64,000 nt of DNA. Source: Salinispora vitiensis. Lineage in GTDB: Bacteria > Actinomycetota > Actinomycetes > Mycobacteriales > Micromonosporaceae. The notes beneath the pieces were generated by a model. The model was not told where the DNA came from and ran no database searches. It saw only the letters and a program-made list of their open reading frames with translations. Position numbers and translations under genes: made by a program. Shown piece after piece: positions 23,857 through 31,025 of this stretch; the stretch's first letter is position 1; each line of letters starts with the position of its first letter. Location of the stretch: contig NZ_KB900388.1 of assembly GCF_000378825.1 (NCBI RefSeq), forward strand, positions 3,374,426 to 3,438,425, in the 5' to 3' direction.

Positions 23857-23999
23857 AGATCGCCAAGCGCCGCCAGCCGAATCGCCAAGATCGCCAAACG
23901 CCGCCAGAAAACGAGCAAGATCGCCAGACTTCGCCAGCCCTACCAGCAAGATCGCCAAGCGCCGCCAGGAAAAGAGCACGATCGCCAGACCCTCGCCAG
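23857..23999. repeat. Five 20-bp repeats with 30/31-bp period upstream of the XRE gene
   Basis: Units of AGATCGCCAAGCGCCGCCAG (exact at 23857-23876 and 23949-23968) recur with a few changes at 23888-23907, 23918-23937 and about 23979-23999. Start-to-start distances are 31, 30, 31 and 30 bp, with 10-11 bp AC-rich spacers. The array covers the 5' flank of the XRE/DUF397 operon. A partial copy (CCGCCGCCAG) follows at about 24020. The spacing of roughly three helical turns would place every unit on the same DNA face. Confidence 0.85.
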
Positions 24000-24065
24000 G
24001 ATCAGCATGAAGCCCTTCCGCCGCCAGGTGGTTAACACAGAGAGTGAATTGAGACGGCGTGAGCC

Positions 24066-24143
24066 GGTGGAGGACTTTCCCGCCGGAGACGCCTGTCGGA
24101 CCGCCCCCACCCCCCGCGCTGTCAGTGGGGGCGGTCCTCCACC
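24066..24143 (+). promoter_or_regulatory. Nested hairpins in the leader of the small gene pair
   Basis: GGACCGCCCCCAC (24098-24110) pairs perfectly with GTGGGGGCGGTCC (24125-24137), a 13-bp stem with 14-nt loop. An outer pairing GGTGGAGGA (24066-24074) with TCCTCCACC (24135-24143) shares the TCC and so competes with it. The ribosome site AGGAGG of the next gene begins only 6 nt further on. Either a terminator for upstream reading or a leader structure is possible. Confidence 0.5.
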
Positions 24144-24161
24144 AACGTCAAGGAGGTCCAA

Positions 24162-24392
24162 ATGCGAATTCGCTGGTTTGGTTGGCGTCGGCGAAACACC
24201 GCGCCGCCCCGCCCGCACGGCACGAACGCCAGGCCGTACCGGGAAGGCGGGCCGTACCGGGGAAGCGGGCCTGACCGCCCCACGAACCTGCCGGCATGGA
24301 TGACCCAACCCACCCTCGCCGAACCCCAACCCGGACGCGTCGGCTGGCTCACCCCCGCCCAACAATGGCGCGCAAACGGAGGCCGCTGGTGA
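24162..24392 (+). CDS. Small conserved actinobacterial protein, 76 aa
   Basis: Function unknown. It begins MRIRWFGWRRRN, is rich in Arg/Pro/Trp and ends LTPAQQWRANGGRW. The pattern of a basic WRRR start, a central Pro-rich region and a Trp-containing end recurs in small actinomycete proteins encoded next to XRE/DUF397 pairs. A perfect AGGAGGTCC site precedes the ATG, and the stop overlaps the GTG of the next gene, arguing for a real translated gene. Confidence 0.68.
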   Translation: MRIRWFGWRRRNTAPPRPHGTNARPYREGGPYRGSGPDRPTNLPAWMTQPTLAEPQPGRVGWLTPAQQWRANGGRW

Positions 24393-24727
24393 ACCACCAC
24401 CACCTCCCCCAACCACGACTCGGCCCCCACCCCCAACACCCACGCCACCGCACCAGAAACCAACCACCCCACACACCCCTACGACCCACCTGGACCTGCC
24501 GCGCCTGCGGCCACCCCTGGCCCTGCGCCGAAGCCCGCCTCCTCCTCAAAGCCGAATACGACACCCGACAGTCGAGCCTATCGATCTACCTCGCCGGACT
24601 CTGCTACGAAGCCATGCACGACCTCTACCACCTCAACCCCCACGACGGACCAAACCCCCGCGAACTATTCGAACGCTTCGTCGCCTGGGGGCCGTTCCGG
24701 CGGTCGGCGCGGAAGCTCCCGGATTGA
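24389..24727 (+). CDS. Small conserved actinobacterial protein with CRACGHPWPC motif
   Basis: A 112-aa protein. After a His/Pro-rich leader it has TWTCRACGHPWPC (a Cys-x2-Cys...Cys zinc-like motif) and a conserved helical stretch, SIYLAGLCYEAMHDLYHLNP, ending FERFVAWGPFRR. Similar proteins follow the small WRRR protein in other actinomycetes; they are sometimes loosely named, but no activity is supported here. The GTG at 24389 overlaps the preceding stop (GTGA) and has GGAGG upstream. Confidence 0.68.
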   Translation: MNHHHLPQPRLGPHPQHPRHRTRNQPPHTPLRPTWTCRACGHPWPCAEARLLLKAEYDTRQSSLSIYLAGLCYEAMHDLYHLNPHDGPNPRELFERFVAWGPFRRSARKLPD

Positions 24728-24763
24728 GGCTTCGACGCCGAGGCGAGGCGGGGACCGTCGTCG

Positions 24764-24812
<49 letters not shown>

Positions 24813-25259
24813 TCAACCGGCCCGGACCAACTGGCGGTACTCCGCCGAGCCCAGGAAACGCGGCACAATCTCCGCGTTGGCCCGCCCGAACTCCAGGGTG
24901 AGCACGTCATCCCGGTCAACGAATCGCATCGCCGCCCCCTCCCCACACACCACATCCGCATCGGTGGCGCTGGTCGGCGCGTAGAAGATCGAAAACTCGC
25001 CGACCACGCCGGGGAAGCCCCCCGCCGGAGCCAAGCCCCGCCAGAACAGGCGCAGCTCATCGACTTTGAGACCGGTCTCCTCATAGAGCTCTCGATGGGC
25101 AGCCACCAGCGGCTCCTCGCCCGGATCCAGGTGACCACCCGGTAGAGACCATCGGTGCGGATCTACTTCGGTGTTACCGTCCCGAAGCTGCAACAACAAC
25201 CGACCCCGGGGATCAACCAAGATCACACCGGCGATCCGTACGTCCACTCGCGTCACCAT
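24813..25259 (-). CDS. NUDIX hydrolase
   Basis: A 148-aa pyrophosphohydrolase of unknown substrate. The NUDIX box G-x5-E-x7-R-E-x2-E-E-x-G is complete (GHLDPGEEPLVAAHRELYEE then TG, about residues 42-64). It resembles MutT-like nucleotide or nucleoside-diphosphate-derivative hydrolases. The stop codon lies 2 bp from a (CAG)14 tract. It is divergent from a membrane-protein gene. Confidence 0.87.
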   Translation of the reverse strand: MVTRVDVRIAGVILVDPRGRLLLQLRDGNTEVDPHRWSLPGGHLDPGEEPLVAAHRELYEETGLKVDELRLFWRGLAPAGGFPGVVGEFSIFYAPTSATDADVVCGEGAAMRFVDRDDVLTLEFGRANAEIVPRFLGSAEYRQLVRAG

Positions 25260-25335
25260 GCGCGCAGCCTAATCCAGCTCGGGTACGGGTATGGATAGCT
25301 TGCCCGACTACCGTGATTGGCTCCGGAGGTTCGAA

Positions 25336-25932
25336 GTGACATCCACGTCCCGCACCACGCCTCCCATTCCGTCCGCCACGGATGCCGAGTGCCGCACCCT
25401 TACCCGCACACTTCGCCGCCGAGGCGTACTGGTGCTCTCCGTCTTCGGTCTGGTCTGGGCCGTAGCGGCGGCCACCGGGACCGGCACAGCAACGGATGTC
25501 GCGCCGCTTGCAATCGAGGTGGTAGCGCTGCTACTCACCGCGGCGGCGCTCTATCTGGGGTACCGCAAGGGCGCCGCGCCCTCGCCACGAATGGTGAACC
25601 TGCCGGCCAACTGGGCACGCAACGTGGGAATCGTCAACGCCGTCGAGCTGACGGCGATCCTCACCGTCATCGCCACCTCCAACGCCATGGGCCGTCCCGA
25701 GGTGATCCCCGCCGGCATCGCCCTCGTGGTGGGCCTGCACTTCTTCCCACTCGCCCGGCTGTATGACCAGTGGCAGTACCGGTGGACCGCGTCCCTGCTG
25801 ACCGTCGTCGCGGTCGTCGGCTTCTTGCTCGTCGTGGCCGGCTTCGCGAACGAGACCGTACGGATCGTGGTCGGCCTGGGCTGCGCCGTGGTGCTGTGGG
25901 CCTCGTCGTACCATCTCGCCCTGCGCGGCTGA
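25336..25932 (+). CDS. Multi-pass membrane protein, unknown function
   Basis: A 198-aa protein with five or six predicted helices after a polar 30-residue start (VLVLSVFGLVWAVAA, DVAPLAIEVVALLLTAAALYLG, IVNAVELTAILTVIA, VIPAGIALVVGLHFFPLA, LTVVAVVGFLLVVAG, VGLGCAVVLWASSYHLAL). Family not recognised. The GTG at 25336 has GGAGG 6 nt upstream and is preferred to an ATG at 25291 that lacks a ribosome site. Confidence 0.7.
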   Translation: MTSTSRTTPPIPSATDAECRTLTRTLRRRGVLVLSVFGLVWAVAAATGTGTATDVAPLAIEVVALLLTAAALYLGYRKGAAPSPRMVNLPANWARNVGIVNAVELTAILTVIATSNAMGRPEVIPAGIALVVGLHFFPLARLYDQWQYRWTASLLTVVAVVGFLLVVAGFANETVRIVVGLGCAVVLWASSYHLALRG

Positions 25933-26121
25933 CGGCAGTCGCCAGCGCTCCGAACCCGACACGAGGCTTGAGGAGACGCGAAGGACCGCCTACGTTTACA
26001 CCCGCGCGGCGACCACGACGGTGACTGCCTCCAAAAGCGCCCCATGCGCGGCAAGGCCGCCCCCGTCTCCATGACCGGCTGGGAGGCAAAGCATGCGGAG
26101 GTCCACCTGCGTGGTGATGAA

Positions 26122-26439
26122 ATGAGCCGCGTCCTTCCGTTCATCGCGGGCGGCGCACTGCTCGGTGCCGTCGCCGGGCTCTCCTTCGGCCTGAGTAACT
26201 ACACGGCCGCATGGATCGTCTGGCTCCTGTACTTCGGCGTGGTCGAAGTGACGGCGGTGCTCAACAGTCGCGACGGCGACACCCTGTCCGAGCACGTCTG
26301 GTTGTGGTTCGGCACGCAGCGCCGCAAGCCCGGCGAGCCAGCCCGGAAGGTCACGGGCTGGGTGTGGCTGCGGCGGTTCGCGCTGCTGGCATTCGTGACC
26401 TGGCTCGCCCTGCACTTCCTCACCGGGGGCCTCGTCTGA
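26122..26439 (+). CDS. Small membrane protein with GEP...TGWVW C-terminal motif
   Basis: A 105-aa protein with two N-terminal helices (about 4-48) and one C-terminal helix (about 82-102). Its C-terminal segment WFGTQRRKPGEPARKVTGWVW followed by LRRFALLAF is almost the same as in the two larger membrane proteins at 28922 and 29831. Function unknown; the motif links it to the T7SS-like module 1 kb downstream. Start uncertain (ATG 26122; an upstream ATG at 26044 is also in frame). Confidence 0.62.
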   Translation: MSRVLPFIAGGALLGAVAGLSFGLSNYTAAWIVWLLYFGVVEVTAVLNSRDGDTLSEHVWLWFGTQRRKPGEPARKVTGWVWLRRFALLAFVTWLALHFLTGGLV

Positions 26440-26442
26440 CCG

Positions 26443-26886
26443 CTAATCCAGGATCCAGCTCCGCAGGTCCGAAAACACCTCGGTGCTGCCGAGCACAGCG
26501 ACGACCGCAGACCCGCAGAGCGCCACGAAGACCAGTGAATGCCTTGTTGAGTCCGCTCGCACTCGCCGACTCACCGCGTAGCCGAGCAGAACCAGGGAGC
26601 CAAGCACAACCCCGGTGAAGGGACTCATCACTGCCGCAGCCATGCCGAGCGCGTGCAGAGCCCTCGCAAGCAGGTTGCCGAGACCCGCACCCAAATCCTT
26701 CGGATCGTTTTCCCCGCCGGTTACGGCCTCGTGGCTCCCCAACACCAGTCGAGCGAAGCCATAAAGAAGGAGCACGGAAAGATAGCTCATCCCGAACGCC
26801 AATTGAAGCCAGGTCGCGCACCGCACAACCAAGGACCACGGGCGGGGAAATTCGTCGGCCTCAGCAACACTGACCGAACTGCTCAT
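26443..26886 (-). CDS. Membrane protein, unknown function
   Basis: A 147-aa protein with four hydrophobic segments (about 18-45, 70-85, 88-108, 118-138) in a row (LQLAFGMSYLSVLLLYGFA; ALGMAAAVMSPFTGVVLGSLVLLG; SLVFVALCGSAVVAVLG). Family not recognised. The ATG at 26886 has GGAGG 9 nt upstream. It is convergent with the small membrane protein, 3 bp away. Confidence 0.65.
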   Translation of the reverse strand: MSSSVSVAEADEFPRPWSLVVRCATWLQLAFGMSYLSVLLLYGFARLVLGSHEAVTGGENDPKDLGAGLGNLLARALHALGMAAAVMSPFTGVVLGSLVLLGYAVSRRVRADSTRHSLVFVALCGSAVVAVLGSTEVFSDLRSWILD

Positions 26887-27195
26887 CCCTAAACACCTCC
26901 GGCCCGTCGATAGTTCGGAGCGACCGTACGTACCGCCGCTCAGAACCTCAAGCCACACCAGACAACGGTGCCGTTCCGGAGACTACCTCGCTGCCAACGC
27001 ACGGGTTCAAGCTGCCGGCTACCGACACGGTTTCCCACGCTGACCCCTTCCATCCACTTCGGAGTACCCGCAGGTAGAGGATGGACGATCAGCGTGGATT
27101 GAGGGCGGCCTGCGGTCGCACCATAGCCGAATCGGGCAGGGCCACACCCTTGGCCACCGTGGCCTAGACTCCTCGAACACACGAGGGGAGAGGTA
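26887..27195. other. Upstream region of the T7SS-like module
   Basis: This 309-bp stretch is noncoding as far as I can see. TAGACT at 27165-27170 could be a -10 element for the module (no good -35). A short dyad CCTCG...CGAGG (27171-27186) sits just before the ribosome site GGGGAGAGG of the next gene. Confidence 0.4.
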
Positions 27196-27585
27196 ATGCC
27201 GCTGAATTCCGAAGATCTACTCCACGACTGGCAGCAACGTGCGGACCAACATGCCCAGCTGAGCCTGGAGATGAGCCGGCGCATGCAGGAGGTCACCGCC
27301 ACCGCCAGGTCGACCGACGATGAGGTCGAGGTCACCGTCGACCACACCGGCTCGATGACGGCCCTAAGGATCGCCGACTACGCGATGCGGTTGCCAGCAG
27401 CCGATCTCTCCTCGCTCGTCCTAGCCACCAGTCAACAGGCCCAGGCCAAGATGGCCCAGCAGGTCGGCGAGCTCGTGCAGGGCATGTACGGCTCGGACTC
27501 CCCCACCGCCGCCTTCGTGACCGGTGCCTACAACCAGCAGTTCCCGCAGCCGCCGGACGAGGAGCAGGAGCGCAGCCGCCGATGA
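27196..27585 (+). CDS. YbaB/EbfC-like protein (T7SS-associated type)
   Basis: A 129-aa protein of the YbaB/EbfC-like fold used in actinobacterial ESX-associated loci: a helical N-terminus (DLLHDWQQRADQHAQLSLEMSR) leads into EVTVDHTGSMTALRIAD and a long C-terminal helix (LVLATSQQAQAKMAQQV). The tail is polar and Gln/Pro/Glu-rich. YbaB proteins bind DNA, but ESX-linked relatives are of unsettled role. The ATG is preceded by GGGGAGAGG. It overlaps the next gene by 4 bp. Confidence 0.75.
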   Translation: MPLNSEDLLHDWQQRADQHAQLSLEMSRRMQEVTATARSTDDEVEVTVDHTGSMTALRIADYAMRLPAADLSSLVLATSQQAQAKMAQQVGELVQGMYGSDSPTAAFVTGAYNQQFPQPPDEEQERSRR

Positions 27586-27896
27586 GTCAGCCCGCGATGG
27601 AAATGGACCCGCAGGCCCTGCGCGAGCACGCCCGGGCGATCGACCAGTGGGCCGACAAGCTTGATCAAGCGACCTCAGCCGCCGGCCAGATCGCCACACA
27701 CCACGAGGTGTACGGGCTTTTTGCCGGACCGTACATTGTTCCGCTGATGGACCTGGTTCAGGGCGACGCGATAGACGAGTTGCGGAGCACCACCGACGCC
27801 ATCATGCAGCTGTCAGATGCCGTGCGCTCGGTCGCTTACAACACCGAGGTCACCGACGGCCAGGCAGCGCATTCCTTTTGGGAGGCCGGAGCATGA
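27582..27896 (+). CDS. EspC-like type VII secretion-associated protein
   Basis: A 104-aa helical protein with a long N-terminal helix (MDPQALREHARAIDQWADKL), a central GLFAGPYIVPLMDLVQ segment and a second long helix (IDELRSTTDAIMQLSDAV). This is the helical-hairpin layout of the small EspC/WXG100-like family exported with ESX systems. Between the helices, no classic WXG is present. It ends GQAAHSFWEAGA. It is coupled to both neighbours by 4-bp overlaps (ATGA). No ESX core component (EccC, EccD) is in the window. Confidence 0.75.
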   Translation: MSQPAMEMDPQALREHARAIDQWADKLDQATSAAGQIATHHEVYGLFAGPYIVPLMDLVQGDAIDELRSTTDAIMQLSDAVRSVAYNTEVTDGQAAHSFWEAGA

Positions 27897-28906
27897 CCAA
27901 CGGGGACTTCCTCCTCGCAGCTGAGGAGCAAACCAATACATTCGAGGGCGCCGGCATCTTCGAATCTTTTCAGGGCATGATGGAGGCCAATAACCAATGG
28001 GCGTTAAATGGAAACACTGCAGCTGCCGCGCTCGGGGCCCTCGGCGCAGTCATGGACCCACTACAATCGATCTTCTCAGCCGGCGTGGGCTGGCTCATGG
28101 AGCACGTCAGCTTCCTGCGTGAACCACTCGATGCGCTCATGGGAGACCCGAAAGCTATCGACAGCCACGCGGCGAGCTGGAGGAATATTCAAGCTCACAT
28201 TTACCAGGCCACCGACGAGTTCGCCCACGAGGTCAACAAGAGCACCGCAGCATGGGCAGCCGCATCCGCGGACGCATACCGCAACCTCGCCCGTGAGCAC
28301 GCAGAAAGCACCCGGGCCTTGGGTCAGATTGCCGATAACCTCAGCGTCCTCACCACCAGCATCGGCGCCACCGTCGGGGTGGTCCGTAACACCGTCCGCG
28401 ACATCGTCGCCGATGTCATTGGCGCCTGCATCTCCAAAGCCCTGCAAGCAGCCACGGTGGTACTCATCCCGAAAGTCGTCACCGAGGTCGCCATCCTGGT
28501 CAGCAAGACCATCGCCAGAATCTTCAACGTGCTCGAGGGACTGCTGGCCCGGCTGCAGGAGCTCGGCAAAGCCGCCAACCTTCTAGTCTCCTGCCTGGAG
28601 ATGGTCGGACAGGTCAATCGCAAGGTGACACTCGAAGTAAACACCCGCACTGAAGTGGCAGGAACGGGCGACATTAGCTTCAGCGCCTTTAAGGACGCCT
28701 ATAAGCAACTGCCCGGCCAAGGCCAAGATACAGCGTATGGGACGCCGTCCGAACTCGCTTCCCCAAGCGCCAAACTATACAATCAGCAAGGAAATATCGA
28801 CTCAACCGCACTTTCTGCCAGTTCCAACGCCTTACAGAACGCCGGCTCGGTCGGAGCCACTCTCACCGAAGACGACGAATACCGGCCGGTCGAAATTAAA
28901 CCCTGA
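27893..28906 (+). CDS. WXG100/PPE-like large T7SS substrate candidate
   Basis: A 337-aa protein. A helical N-terminal domain has LMGDPKAIDSHAASWRNIQ and STAAWAAASADAYRNLA (W121-A-A in the WXG turn position), the arrangement of long WXG/PPE-like ESX substrates. A hydrophobic stretch (about 160-215) follows, then a polar, low-complexity C-terminus (about 265-337) ending DDEYRPVEIKP. No enzymatic toxin domain is recognisable at the C-terminus. ATG 27893 overlaps the EspC-like stop and has GGAGG upstream. The two membrane proteins downstream may be its partners or immunity proteins (inference). Confidence 0.7.
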   Translation: MTNGDFLLAAEEQTNTFEGAGIFESFQGMMEANNQWALNGNTAAAALGALGAVMDPLQSIFSAGVGWLMEHVSFLREPLDALMGDPKAIDSHAASWRNIQAHIYQATDEFAHEVNKSTAAWAAASADAYRNLAREHAESTRALGQIADNLSVLTTSIGATVGVVRNTVRDIVADVIGACISKALQAATVVLIPKVVTEVAILVSKTIARIFNVLEGLLARLQELGKAANLLVSCLEMVGQVNRKVTLEVNTRTEVAGTGDISFSAFKDAYKQLPGQGQDTAYGTPSELASPSAKLYNQQGNIDSTALSASSNALQNAGSVGATLTEDDEYRPVEIKP

Positions 28907-28921
28907 CAGAAAGAACCAGCC

Positions 28922-29707
28922 TTGGACTCCTATCAGCAACGGCTCGCCAAACGCAAGGCCGAATCCGAAGCGCTGCGGGCCAAGCGGGATAAAGAGCTCT
29001 CCGGACGCCAGGTTGAGCGCACCACACGGGAACCTACTGCCATCCGACAGCAACCGACTTCCACCGGCAGCGCGCCGATCCGGAAGATCATTTACGCCAT
29101 CGGCCTCTCTTTGCTCGCAGTTGCCCTCACGCTTACCGGCGCAACCCTGGACAGGATCGCCGGCAGGGACTCTAGCGACCCCTACCGGACCGGCACCGGA
29201 CACGTCACCAAGTGCACGCAACAGGGCCCGCTGACGTGGTATCAGGGCTTCGGCTACTGGGAGCAATGCACCCTTGCCGTCGATTGGGGCGATGGATTCC
29301 CCGACCAAGTCCAAATCGATGCCACGCTCACCAGCGCCGACATCGGCACGGACGTTCCCATCGGAGAACACAAGTACAAAGGGGCGCTAAGTTACGTTGT
29401 TGTAGGCGCACCACACCGGCCGTGGCTGGATGCATCCGGCAAGTCTATGTTCATGCTCGGCTATCTTCCGCTTATAGCGACGCCAATACTCATTGCCTTT
29501 TATTGGCAGCCCATTCTCAGTTGGTACTGGTTCGGCATGCAGCGCAGATACCCCGGCGAACCAACCCCGAAGCCAACGGGCTGGGTGTGGTTCCGGAGAA
29601 TCGCACTGCTGGCATTGACGGCCTGGCTCGTCTTTTATGTCGGCACCGGACTCCTCAGGATCCTCCGGCATCTCGCCGATTTCCTCACCACGCTCGGGCT
29701 GATGTAG
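28922..29707 (+). CDS. Membrane protein, paralogue 1 of a tandem pair
   Basis: A 261-aa protein. A charged N-terminus (MDSYQQRLAKRKAESEALR, probable short coiled coil) precedes a helix (about 56-76) and an extracytoplasmic domain (about 80-170) with two Cys (HVTKCTQQGP; GYWEQCTLAVDW) and LTSADIGTDVPIGEH. Two C-terminal helices (about 178-200, 226-248) flank the cytoplasmic motif YWFGMQRRYPGEPTPKPTGW. The start is TTG, as in the paralogue, whose upstream sequence is nearly identical. Family not recognised; position after the T7SS-like substrate suggests a functional link. Confidence 0.72.
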   Translation: MDSYQQRLAKRKAESEALRAKRDKELSGRQVERTTREPTAIRQQPTSTGSAPIRKIIYAIGLSLLAVALTLTGATLDRIAGRDSSDPYRTGTGHVTKCTQQGPLTWYQGFGYWEQCTLAVDWGDGFPDQVQIDATLTSADIGTDVPIGEHKYKGALSYVVVGAPHRPWLDASGKSMFMLGYLPLIATPILIAFYWQPILSWYWFGMQRRYPGEPTPKPTGWVWFRRIALLALTAWLVFYVGTGLLRILRHLADFLTTLGLM

Positions 29708-29794
29708 TGGCCCGAATATTTCCGGTGTCCGGGCGGAAACCGTCATCCGGAAAGGCCGACAACTGACGGCTATTCCAAGATCCAGCCACCCCGG

Positions 29795-29815
29795 GCTATC
29801 GATATCAAGCCCTGA
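29795..29815 (+). pseudogene. Vestigial 3' end of a substrate-like gene
   Basis: In-frame codons read A-I-D-I-K-P-stop just 15 bp before the second TTG start. This matches V-E-I-K-P-stop, the end of the WXG-type gene, which lies 15 bp before the first membrane-protein start. The shared DNA (CCCTGAC then AGAACCAGC) continues into the start codon. It looks like the last codons of a duplicated substrate gene whose body is gone. Confidence 0.55.
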
Positions 29816-29830
29816 CCGAGAGAACCAGCA

Positions 29831-30619
29831 TTGGACTCCTACAAGCAGCGGCTAGCCAAACGCAGAGCCGAATCCGAAGCGCGGCGGGACAAGTGGAGTG
29901 AAGAGTTCGCCGGACCCCAGGCTGAGCGCACCACACCGAAACCTGCCGGCATCCGGAAGAAACTTCCTGCCACCCGCGGGAAGCGCGGTCGGATTGTCAT
30001 GTACGTCATCGGTGTTTACCTGCTCGCCGGCGCCGTACTGCTTACCGCCCTGACCCTGTCAAGGCTTGGCGGCGAGGAGTTCAGCGACGATCATCGTACT
30101 GGTACCGCACACGTCACCCAATGCACGGAGCAGGGCCCCGTGACGTCTCGGGGCTTCGGCTACTGGGAACGATGCACCGTGAAAGTCGACTGGGACAACG
30201 GCCTCCACGACACTTTGAGCCTAGAAGCCGTGCTTACCAGCGCCGACATCGGCACGGACATACGCATCAGCGAGAGGAACGTAAGCACCCGCACGAAAAG
30301 CGGGTTCAAGCGGAACGACAAGACGTATGCTGTCGAAGACGCACCAACCCGGCCCTGGTTAGCCCGAGCCGGCTTCGTCCTTAGCTTGATCGCCATCATC
30401 CCGTTCATTCTGCTGATGTTGGTCATCGTCTTCACTCTGAAGTCCACGATGAAATGGTATTGGTTCGGCCCACAGCAGCAAAAGTCCGGCGAGCCGGTCC
30501 GGAAGGTAACGGGCTGGGTGTGGTTACGACGAATCGCACTGCTGGCGTTGGCGGCCTGGCTCGCCTTTCGGCTAGTCACCTGGTTTGAACCGTTGTTATC
30601 TATCCTGACATTCCCATAA
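29831..30619 (+). CDS. Membrane protein, paralogue 2 of a tandem pair
   Basis: A 262-aa paralogue of the preceding protein, sharing the start (MDSYKQRLAKRRAESEARR), the first membrane helix, the ectodomain cysteines (HVTQCTEQGP; GYWERCTVKVDW) with LTSADIGTDIRISE, and the C-terminal motif YWFGPQQQKSGEPVRKVTGW then VWLRRIALLALAAWL. Divergence is greatest in the middle of the ectodomain (a KRNDKTYAVEDAP insertion region). The start is TTG at 29831. Both copies have lower GC than the chromosomal backbone and look recently acquired. Function unknown. Confidence 0.72.
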   Translation: MDSYKQRLAKRRAESEARRDKWSEEFAGPQAERTTPKPAGIRKKLPATRGKRGRIVMYVIGVYLLAGAVLLTALTLSRLGGEEFSDDHRTGTAHVTQCTEQGPVTSRGFGYWERCTVKVDWDNGLHDTLSLEAVLTSADIGTDIRISERNVSTRTKSGFKRNDKTYAVEDAPTRPWLARAGFVLSLIAIIPFILLMLVIVFTLKSTMKWYWFGPQQQKSGEPVRKVTGWVWLRRIALLALAAWLAFRLVTWFEPLLSILTFP

Positions 30620-30791
30620 TAAAGTCGGTGGAATGCCATCCGGAAATGACACCGAGTCCCCGACAAACTCTGCCGCCCATTTGCCGCAACCAGTGAGCCC
30701 AAGCGGTCCCAAGCGAGACCCGCTCGCCTGCTGCCGGCACGCCCCTGACCTGCGTTTGCGCCGGCTAGGGGGCGTTTGCTGCCCAGGTGAG

Positions 30792-30878
30792 CGGAGGGTG
30801 TGGGATTCGAACCCACGAAGACATCACTGCCTTACCGGTTTTCAAGACCAGCGCCATCGGCCACTAGGCGAACCCTCC
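30792..30878 (-). tRNA. tRNA-Ser (TGA)
   Basis: The acceptor GGAGGGT pairs with ACCCTCC, discriminator G, a long variable arm, and the anticodon arm CTGGT-CTTGAAA-ACCGG give anticodon TGA. Length 87 nt, class II as expected for serine. It marks the right border of the accessory region. Confidence 0.95.
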
Positions 30879-31025
30879 CGGCGTGCCACCCCGCGGGGCG
30901 GCGACCGTGCCCAGTCTGCCACGCCGGCCCTGCCGGTGGGCAGGCACGCCCACCACATGCCGTCCACAGTGCGGGTTAGCAGTACGGGCTCCCGGGCGAG
31001 TACCGGCGTCGGGTAGACAGGGACC

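Noticed and set aside
23857-23999. CRISPR array
   Set aside because: The units are imperfect and the spacers are only 10-11 bp, far shorter than CRISPR spacers, and no cas gene is present.
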